Virus record (IMG/VR): IMGVR_UViG_3300036045_000505
Coordinates: 1-20,876 of that record
Strand: one strand, 5' to 3'
DNA from: a virus
DNA: 20,876 nucleotides
In this document: positions 15,759-20,306 of the stretch, one piece after another
Layout: every line of letters begins with the position of its first letter
Position numbering within the stretch: the stretch's first letter is position 1
Position numbers and translations under genes: made by a program
The notes under the pieces: model-generated
Told to the model about the DNA's origin: nothing
Database searches by the model: none
What the model saw: only the letters and a program-made list of their open reading frames with translations

Positions 15759-16073
15759 TTAGTGACTAACCTCAACCTCGACGTTTTTGACGCAGGTCTG
15801 GGGCCGGGTGTGGTTTGGTGCACTATGCCACGCGCCTTCGCGGACCTCGACATTCGAGAGTCCGGCTAGTGGAATGCAGCGCCAGTTCTGCCTCTCATCG
15901 GCCGACAGTCCGGAGCTGCTCGATCCTCCGAACTGGTAGAAGAGCGCTTGCGCCTGTCCCTCTTTCCCGTGCCCGAGCGTATGTGGGCACATCTCGCGGC
16001 GATGGCCGTTATAGGTCGCGATGACCTGCTGCTTGTTCCGAATCGCGTCGGCAATGAGCGCGTAAGTGTCCAT
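15759..16073 (-). CDS. small hypothetical protein, WYL-like beta fold
   Basis: 104 residues. The start is taken at 16073 because AAGGAGG lies 4 bases upstream; the open frame runs on to 16169 only by reading through the CRISPR-like repeats. The protein starts with a helix (MDTYALIADAIRNKQQVIATYNGHRREMCP) and continues in strands (QAQALFYQFGG, NWRCIPLAGLSNVEV, QTCVKNVEVEVSH). The 'helix, then I-xx-Y-NG-xx-R-xx-P' pattern resembles the beta-barrel core of WYL-domain proteins, which bind nucleic acids or nucleotides. It would be co-transcribed with hicAB, 24 bp downstream of the CRISPR-like element. Function is unknown; a regulatory role is only a guess. Confidence 0.65.
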   Translation of the reverse strand: MDTYALIADAIRNKQQVIATYNGHRREMCPHTLGHGKEGQAQALFYQFGGSSSSGLSADERQNWRCIPLAGLSNVEVREGAWHSAPNHTRPQTCVKNVEVEVSH

Positions 16074-16094
16074 AGAGCCTCCTTCTTGTGCATA

Positions 16095-16181
16095 CCGGAA
16101 CACCCCCACAGGTGTAGGGACAGTTGCTGATCCAAACCGGGATCGGCGGTTTGTCTGGGACACCCCCACGGGTGTGGGGAC
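16095..16181 (-). CRISPR. two-repeat, one-spacer CRISPR-like mini-array
   Basis: Two 27-bp copies (16155-16181 and 16095-16121) match at 23 positions and are exactly 60 bp apart, leaving a 33-bp spacer (16122-16154). Read on the minus strand each contains GTCCC[C/T]ACACC and then [C/T]GTGGGGGTGT, forming a 6-bp hairpin with a 4-base loop followed by a GTGT[C/T]CC handle, which is how type I-E repeats look. Of the four changes, one keeps the stem as a T-G pair and one falls in the loop. The downstream copy is the less canonical one, as usual for the trailer end. There are no cas genes in the window. The spacer itself has a 7-bp inverted repeat (16133-16139 with 16147-16153), so a purely structural RNA element remains possible. 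Confidence 0.6.
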
Positions 16182-16190
16182 CCTGAGAGC

Positions 16191-16442
16191 TTATACCCCC
16201 GCGATCTCGGGGACCACCGGAGGCTCGATATCCAGGACCTCTAGCCGAACCGGACGCTCCTCAACCGGGACTGGATCGCCGCCAAGGCGAAGCGCGTAGA
16301 CGAACCCCCGAATCGCCTCTTCTGCCCGCTCCAGGGCCTCCTCCACGGTCCGGCCCTGGGTCACGCAGCCGGGCAACGCCGGCACGGTCACGGTATACAT
16401 GTCGGACTCCTCCGCGGGAGTCAGGACGACTGAATAGCGCAT
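16191..16442 (-). CDS. hicB: HicB-type antitoxin
   Basis: 83 residues from ATG 16442, with AAAGGAG 6 bases upstream and 13 bp after hicA. It has the HicB partial RNase H-like fold: a first strand (YSVVLTPAEE), a second strand with the signature YTVTVPALPGCVTQG, and the following helix RTVEEALERAEEAIRGFV. It should bind and neutralise the HicA RNase. The C-terminus (VPVEERPVRLEVLDIEPPVV) has no helix-turn-helix or ribbon-helix-helix, so this short form may not bind DNA itself. The gene ends 9 bp before the CRISPR-like repeats. Identification is by motif and by pairing with hicA. Confidence 0.88.
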   Translation of the reverse strand: MRYSVVLTPAEESDMYTVTVPALPGCVTQGRTVEEALERAEEAIRGFVYALRLGGDPVPVEERPVRLEVLDIEPPVVPEIAGV

Positions 16443-16455
16443 GGGTAGCTCCTTT

Positions 16456-16683
16456 CTAGAGCAATCGCCTGAGATCGTCGACCGTCAGCCCGGCTTGATC
16501 GAGGATCGAGTGCATGGTCTTTGGGAGCAGATCCTCGTTGCGGTGAACCGGGACCGTGACCTGGCCCGGCTTCGTGTCGTGCCGAAGGTAGTGGTGGCTT
16601 CCCTCGATGTGGGTTACGAACCAGCCGTCCTTGCGGAGGGCCTTGAGCATCTGCTTCCCACTGACCACTGGCGCTTTCGGCAT
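16456..16683 (-). CDS. hicA: HicA-type mRNA interferase toxin
   Basis: 75 residues from ATG 16683, the normal HicA length. It shows the double-stranded-RNA-binding-like fold of the family: SGKQMLKALRKDGWFVTHIEGSHHYLRHD followed by VTVPVHRNEDLLPKTMHSIL and a final helix. The Gly-Ser-His-His stretch holds the catalytic His of HicA RNases, which cut mRNA when not bound by HicB. AGAAGGGG 7 bases before the ATG is the ribosome site. It follows a strong sigma70-type promoter with an overlapping operator at 16710-16740 and is the first gene of the hicA-hicB pair. In phages such modules often act in maintenance or superinfection defence. Confidence 0.9.
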   Translation of the reverse strand: MPKAPVVSGKQMLKALRKDGWFVTHIEGSHHYLRHDTKPGQVTVPVHRNEDLLPKTMHSILDQAGLTVDDLRRLL

Positions 16684-16709
16684 TTCACAACCCCTTCTTG
16701 ACTACTCCT

Positions 16710-16735
16710 ATACTATAGCATACGTGCTAGAGTAT
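16710..16735. promoter_or_regulatory. palindromic operator at the hicA promoter
   Basis: Arms ATACTATAGCA (16710-16720) and TGCTAGAGTAT (16725-16735) are inverted with a single mismatch around a TACG centre. It covers the -10 box and the spacer of the hicA promoter, so bound protein should block polymerase. The core TAGCA-N4-TGCTA occurs again at 16986-16999. Confidence 0.75.
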
Positions 16736-16740
16736 GTCAA
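16712..16740 (-). promoter_or_regulatory. hicAB promoter, sigma70-type
   Basis: On the minus strand TTGACA (16740-16735) and TATAGT (16717-16712) are separated by exactly 17 bp, a near-consensus promoter. Predicted transcription start about 16705, 22 bases before the hicA ATG. Confidence 0.8.
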
Positions 16741-16759
16741 GGGGTTGGGATAAACAGTT

Positions 16760-16975
16760 TCACGATTCGCCCGGCGGCTTCCGGCGACGGCCGGGCTTCC
16801 AACCAGGGCGGCGATCCTCAACCAGCACAAGATCACTTGCCTTGATCATCCAGGGGCCGTGCTCGCCGAGTTTTTGGGCCGGGAGCCGCCCCTCGGCGAT
16901 GAGCGCCCGGACTCGGCTATGGTGCACCCCGAGCCGGGCGGCGGCTTGTTTGGTGGTCAGAATCGGATCGTCCAT
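16760..16975 (-). CDS. small helix-turn-helix DNA-binding protein, excisionase/MerR-like
   Basis: 71 residues from ATG 16975. The pattern LTTKQAAARLGVHHSRVRALIAEGRLPAQKLG then PWMIKASDLVLV is the winged-helix HTH of the excisionase/MerR-like family: helix, turn (LGV), recognition helix, and a short wing. The C-terminal tail is basic (RRPGWKPGRRRK) and would help DNA binding. It likely regulates transcription or recombination. Its own promoter carries the same palindrome as hicA, so autoregulation and control of hicAB are likely. The predicted transcription start falls on the ATG, giving a leaderless mRNA. It ends 20 bp upstream of the hicA -35 box. Confidence 0.8.
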   Translation of the reverse strand: MDDPILTTKQAAARLGVHHSRVRALIAEGRLPAQKLGEHGPWMIKASDLVLVEDRRPGWKPGRRRKPPGES

Positions 16976-16979
16976 GATG

Positions 16980-17005
16980 ATACTGTAGCACGGATGCTAG
17001 GACGC
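16980..17005. promoter_or_regulatory. second copy of the palindromic operator
   Basis: ATACTGTAGCA (16980-16990) matches 10 of 11 bases of the left arm of the hicA operator, and TGCTAG follows after a 4-base centre; the outer right arm is not conserved. It holds the same register to the -10 box as at hicA, and overlaps the stop codon of the upstream gene. Confidence 0.7.
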
Positions 17006-17010
17006 GTCAT
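16982..17010 (-). promoter_or_regulatory. promoter of the HTH gene
   Basis: On the minus strand ATGACG (17010-17005) and TACAGT (16987-16982) are 17 bp apart, a weaker version of the hicA promoter. Seven bases past the -10 box is the A of the ATG at 16975. Confidence 0.6.
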
Positions 17011-17420
17011 CGACGATCTCGAGCTGCTCGGCCTCGATCCGGCGGGCGGCCGCTTCGAGGATCTTGTAGGCGTCCTTCTCGGCGTAGAGCTTGAGGCCGT
17101 CCAGCACGAAGGGGCAGATGATGAACGGCTTGTCCCACGCCTTTGACAGCTCGTAGACCCGGTCGACGTCCGGGTGGTAGTCCGGCTTGACCGTCCGGCG
17201 GACCCACACCAGGCTTCCACCTTTGTCTCCCGGCCGTTCATGCATCACCGGATAGAGGGTGCTCTCCACCCGTTCGGCGATCTGGCGGGCGACCGGGGGA
17301 GAGCCGGTCAAGATCGACCTCGACCGGAGTAGCCAGCTTGCCCGGCCGCGTCCGGGGCGACGAAACGCGCTCCTTGCCTGAGTAGAAGCGAATGGTTTTC
17401 GTAGACTTGTCAGCAGCCAT
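16997..17420 (-). pseudogene. hypothetical protein interrupted by a one-base frameshift
   Basis: The gene starts at ATG 17420 after GAGAGGA-N8 and reads MAADKSTKTIRFYSGKERV.. ATPVEVDLDRLSP in one frame. The natural continuation (VARQIAERVESTLYPVMHERPGD, DYHPDVDRVYELSKAWDKPFIICPFVLDGLKLY, ending EQLEIVDDAS) is in another frame. Removing one base from the G5 run at 17295-17299 (C5 on the coding strand) restores a single frame of about 140 residues. The downstream part is clearly protein-like, with no internal stop, so the loss is recent, a sequencing error, or a slip during translation. No known family is recognised. The stop codon lies inside the operator of the HTH gene. Confidence 0.65.
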
Positions 17421-17456
17421 CGGAGGTATCCTCTCTGGTGGTGATCCCGCCCCGGC

Positions 17457-17469
17457 GGTGTGCCAGCAC
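17457..17469 (-). repeat. leader motif copy 1 (before the frameshifted gene)
   Basis: GGTGTGCCAGCAC on the plus strand, i.e. GTGCTGGCACACC in the direction of transcription, 36 bases upstream of the start codon at 17420. The same 13-mer precedes the gene starting at 17915. Confidence 0.6.
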
Positions 17470-17489
17470 TGCCGGGGCATCCTGTGTGA

Positions 17490-17915
17490 CTAGAGCGCGC
17501 CACGGCGGCGCAGCTCGGCGATCAGAACATCGGTATCGAACGCCGCGAGCGGGTTGTCTGCCTCATCCTCCTCTCCAGCGGCCTGAGCCGCGTGAAATGC
17601 CTCAATAGCCGGCCAGAGTTCGACCGCCCAGTCACGGGAATCGCCAGCCTCGGCGACGATCTCGCAGGAGCCATCCGCCAGGACGGTGAAGAGGGTGTAC
17701 TCCTTGTTCTGGTTCTTGCGGCTGCCGCCGATGCCGCAGTCGAGGTAGAGCCCGCCGACGACGTAGTTGTCGACCGCGTCCTTGCGCATGAACTCGCCGA
17801 GGATCGAGTAGCCGTTGACCTTGCTCTTGTCGAGGCCAGTCACGCTCTTGATCCAACCGCCGTTGTAGCGGGTGGTGTCGAGGATCGGCTGGGGGTTGAT
17901 CTGGACGTAGGCCAC
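17490..17915 (-). CDS. hypothetical phage protein
   Basis: 141 residues from GTG 17915, chosen because GAGAGGA lies 8 bases upstream exactly as at the sister gene (start 17420). The frame is open back to 18290, but the part just before the GTG has non-coding base composition and is a shared leader. The protein has a beta-rich N-terminal part (YVQINPQPILDTTRYNGGWI, VNGYSILGEFMRKDAVDNYVVGGLYLDCGIGG), strands through EYTLFTVLADGSCEIVAEAG, a helix (WPAIEAFHAAQ), an acidic linker, and an ending (AFDTDVLIAELRRRG) of a kind seen at the C-terminus of many phage proteins. Function is not recognised. Confidence 0.65.
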   Translation of the reverse strand: MAYVQINPQPILDTTRYNGGWIKSVTGLDKSKVNGYSILGEFMRKDAVDNYVVGGLYLDCGIGGSRKNQNKEYTLFTVLADGSCEIVAEAGDSRDWAVELWPAIEAFHAAQAAGEEDEADNPLAAFDTDVLIAELRRRGAL

Positions 17916-17946
17916 TGGAGGTATCCTCTCCGGCTTTGGATCGTGT

Positions 17947-17959
17947 GGTGTGCCAGCAC
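17947..17959 (-). repeat. leader motif copy 2 (before the 141-residue gene)
   Basis: Identical 13-mer GGTGTGCCAGCAC, 31 bases upstream of the start at 17915. It and copy 1 share a following GAGAGGATACCTCC block next to the start codon. Confidence 0.6.
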
Positions 17960-18058
17960 CGCCGCGATCCCACATCTGGGCGAGCCAGCCGGTGAGGTAG
18001 TCGCCGAGCCGCGGGATCTGGGGGCTACGTCCCCAGCCAGTCAGGGAGCGGAAGAGGT

Positions 18059-18211
18059 TCACCGGCGCGCCTCCCGTCGGACTCGCTCCCAGCAGCTCCG
18101 GCACCTGCCGAGCGAGAGGTGGGGCCGCTCGGTCGTCCCACAGGCGACGCAGGCATCGTGGTCCTGTGACCAGGTGCCGGCGCGGCCGCTCCAGATCCCG
18201 AGCGAGATGAC
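18059..18211 (-). other. Cys4 zinc-ribbon small ORF without a canonical start
   Basis: In this minus-strand frame the bases encode ISLGIWSGRAGTWSQDHDA, then CVACGTTERPHLSLGRCRSC and WERVRREARR before TGA at 18061-18059. Two Cys-x2-Cys pairs 12 residues apart form a clear zinc ribbon, typical of small phage proteins. No ATG, GTG or TTG exists in the frame back to the preceding stop near 18285. An ATG at 18213 lies in the neighbouring frame, so an early indel or a rare start codon is possible. The TGA overlaps a GTG at 18062 (GTGA) that begins about 30 coding-like codons (NLFRSLTGWGRSPQIPRLGD). Probably a decayed gene. Confidence 0.45.
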
Positions 18212-18330
18212 ATTGTGAGCAGTACGACAAGTGGTACTGCGGCCTTGGGCTGTTCGGTGTCCTTGGGTTGGGCCGACTGCGGGGCGTCAACGGGTCATAA
18301 GACCCTCACCACGACCCAGAGGGTACCCCG
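18212..18330. other. gene-free stretch with a small hairpin
   Basis: No convincing coding frame here. GGGTC (18292-18296) and GACCC (18301-18305) can form a 5-bp hairpin, and ACCCTC (18302-18307) can pair with GAGGGT (18319-18324). It marks the switch from the minus-strand cassette to the plus-strand module. Confidence 0.4.
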
Positions 18331-18475
18331 CCCTCTCCCGTGAACGGGAGAGGGGAGCTCTAACGCGGCGGCCGGTGTGCCAAGCACCTATCCCTGTCCC
18401 GGGAGCGGGAGAGGAGAACTAAGACGACTTCTCTTATTGTTCGGTCCCCCTTCTCCCGTAAGACGGGAGAAGGGG
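18331..18475. repeat. REP-like intergenic palindromes
   Basis: CCCTCTCCCGT (18331-18341) pairs perfectly with 18344-18354, and CCCCTTCTCCCGT (18447-18459) pairs perfectly with 18463-18475. Both share the core CTCCCGT..ACGGGAG. A degenerate third unit (TCCCGGGAGCGGGAGAGG, about 18398-18415) lies between them. Such palindromes are typical of chromosomal intergenic repeats rather than of compact phage operons. GGTGTGCCAAGCAC (18374-18387), a variant of the leader motif, lies inside. Confidence 0.7.
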
Positions 18476-18494
18476 CTAGGGGATGAGGGCACCC

Positions 18495-18878
18495 ATGAGC
18501 ATGTCTGGCAGTGAGAGCCTACGAATCGTTCAACTTGCCAACGCGGCCGCTTTGGCCGCGGGGGCGACGGCCGTCTACGGACCGGCCGATTGCACGCCCT
18601 ACCGGATGGGCGCGTTCCTCGTCGTCTGTGACCAAGACCACGACGACCGGGTCCTGGGCTGGTTCCAGGACAACAACGGCAACCCGAACCTGCCGAACGG
18701 GGCCTACCTCTTTGGGCCGGACAACGGCGAGATCAACGAGGCGGGCGAGACCGGCTCGGGATCGACCGGGCGCTGCTACCAGTTCTGGTCCTCGATGCTG
18801 ACCCGCTGCGCCGTCTCGGTTCGCAACAACGGGGCCAGTCCGGCCAACGTCTCGGTCTGGGTGGCGCTCTGGCTGTAG
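18495..18878 (+). CDS. small beta-rich hypothetical protein
   Basis: 127 residues from ATG 18495, with GAGGG 5 bases upstream; ATG 18483 and ATG 18501 are alternatives. The sequence alternates strands and Gly/Asn-rich loops (YRMGAFLVVCDQDHDDRVLGWFQDNNGNPN, YQFWSSMLTRCAVSVRNNG, NVSVWVALWL). It has three Cys in the mature part and no signal peptide. Position just before a portal gene and the compact beta pattern would fit a phage surface or decoration protein, but no family is recognised. Its start follows the REP-like palindromes by 20 bp, so it may be the first gene of a new transcription unit. Confidence 0.6.
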   Translation: MSMSGSESLRIVQLANAAALAAGATAVYGPADCTPYRMGAFLVVCDQDHDDRVLGWFQDNNGNPNLPNGAYLFGPDNGEINEAGETGSGSTGRCYQFWSSMLTRCAVSVRNNGASPANVSVWVALWL

Positions 18879-18905
18879 GGGCGGTTAGCGCGAGAGGAGT
18901 CCTCC

Positions 18906-20276
18906 ATGGCGACAGCCAACCCGCCGACCTTGGCACACCTGTTGGAGACCCAAGACGTCGAGCGGATGCAGCGCTACCGGGAGTACCTGGCCTTCTATCA
19001 GGGCGAGCAGTGGCGGGAGCGGCGGCGGGCCGGCGAAACGCGGCTAACGGTCAACTACGCCCGCGCCCTGGTCCGCAAGACGGCCAGCTACTTGATGCCG
19101 CGCCCGGCGACCTTCAACGTCCTGGCGTCTGACGGTGGCCCGTCGCCTCGATCGACCGCCGCCGAGCAAGCCCTGGCCGAGGTCCACGCCGCCAACGACC
19201 TACACATCCTCGATCTCCAGAGCGCGGTCGATAGCGCCGTACTCGGCGACGGTGCGTTCAAGCTGACCTGGAACGAGCGGCGGAACCTGCCGCTGGTCGC
19301 GGCGGTCGATCCCCAGACGCTCTGGGCTTGGTGGCCGCCCGGCAACCCCGGCAAGGTGCGCCGGGTGGTCCAGCGCTCGGAGCTGCCGGTCGAGGACGCC
19401 GCCGCCCTCTTTGGGTTGGCGTTGCCGGAGCGGCCGGCCCAGGTGACGGTGGTCGAGGAGTGGACGGCCGAGCGCTACCAGGTCGAGATCGGCAACCAGG
19501 TCGTCCGGGACGAAGCCAACCCCTACGGCTGGATCCCCTACGTCCTCTACCCCAACCTGGCCCGGCCGCACGAGTTCTGGGGCGCCAGCGACCTGGAAGA
19601 CCTGCTCGACATCTGCCGGGAGCTCAACCGTCGCATGACGACGGTCAGCCGGATCTTGGACGTCGCCGGCTACCCGATCACCGTCTTGGAGAACGTCACC
19701 GGCAGCGAGGGCATCCGGATCGACGCCGGGGCCGTCTGGGAACTGCCGGAGGACTCCCGCGCCTACTTGCTGGACCTCCTCCAGGGCGGCGGGGTGCGCC
19801 TGCACATCGACTACATCGACCTGCTCTACCGCCAGCTCCACGACCTGAGCGAGACGCCCCGGACGGCGTTCGGCGACTCCGGCCGGATGCTCTCCGGCGC
19901 GGCGCTGGAGGTCGAGATCCAACCGCTCGTCCAGAAGGTGATGCGCAAGCGCCGTGTCTGGGACCGCGTCTACCGGCAGCGCAACGCGATGATCCTGGAG
20001 ATGCTGGAGCGCTGGGGTGGACGGGACTTCGGCGGGCTGCGCCGGACCGAGACGATCTGGGGTGAGATCCTGCCGAGCGACCGCGAGGCGCTGACCCGCT
20101 CGGCGGTCAGCTTAGTCGAGGCCGGCATCCAGAGCCGCCGCGACGCGATGGCCAGCCTCGGCGACGCCAACCCGGAAGCGAGTTGGGCGCGAGTGCTCGA
20201 AGAGCGGGTGCAGGGGATCGGTTACCGAGAACCGGGTAACGCGAACGCTTCTTCGTTTTCAGCCGATCCCCGGTGA
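18906..20276 (+). CDS. phage portal protein, SPP1 gp6-like
   Basis: 456 residues from ATG 18906, with GAGAGGA 7 bases upstream. The opening (MQRYREYLAFYQGEQW, then RLTVNYARALVRKTASYLM) is the typical portal start: a helix, a Tyr-rich segment and the N-Y-A-R-x-x-V-x-K pattern of the SPP1-type family. Later parts include SAVDSAVLGDGAFKLTW, EFWGASDLEDLLDICRELNRRMTTVSRILD, the long helix and 'SGAALEVEIQPLVQKVMRKR'. It forms the ring at the capsid vertex through which DNA is packaged. The terminase expected upstream is absent; REP-like repeats and minus-strand genes are there instead. The tail and lysis genes lie on the other side of the window. Confidence 0.82.
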   Translation: MATANPPTLAHLLETQDVERMQRYREYLAFYQGEQWRERRRAGETRLTVNYARALVRKTASYLMPRPATFNVLASDGGPSPRSTAAEQALAEVHAANDLHILDLQSAVDSAVLGDGAFKLTWNERRNLPLVAAVDPQTLWAWWPPGNPGKVRRVVQRSELPVEDAAALFGLALPERPAQVTVVEEWTAERYQVEIGNQVVRDEANPYGWIPYVLYPNLARPHEFWGASDLEDLLDICRELNRRMTTVSRILDVAGYPITVLENVTGSEGIRIDAGAVWELPEDSRAYLLDLLQGGGVRLHIDYIDLLYRQLHDLSETPRTAFGDSGRMLSGAALEVEIQPLVQKVMRKRRVWDRVYRQRNAMILEMLERWGGRDFGGLRRTETIWGEILPSDREALTRSAVSLVEAGIQSRRDAMASLGDANPEASWARVLEERVQGIGYREPGNANASSFSADPR

Positions 20277-20306
20277 CCAGTAACCAGTACCCGAAAGGAG
20301 TTTCCG

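Noticed and set aside
16122-16154. Possible target of the spacer within this window
   Set aside because: Reading by eye found only 7-8 base matches (for example near 7665 and 17870), which are expected by chance.
16074-16169. Extension of the 104-residue minus-strand gene across the repeats
   Set aside because: It only translates the repeat and spacer DNA; AAGGAGG clearly marks the start at 16073.
17916-18290. N-terminal extension of the 141-residue gene to 266 residues
   Set aside because: It covers the shared leader and the zinc-ribbon ORF in another frame; the final 20 codons before the GTG have non-coding third positions.
18331-18475. Palindromic repeats as a CRISPR array
   Set aside because: Spacing is irregular and the units are full palindromes of differing length, unlike CRISPR repeats.
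20220-20300. GTTACC/GGTAAC inverted repeat and repeated ACCAGTA near the portal stop
   Set aside because: Short and partly inside coding sequence; no promoter or terminator pattern around it.
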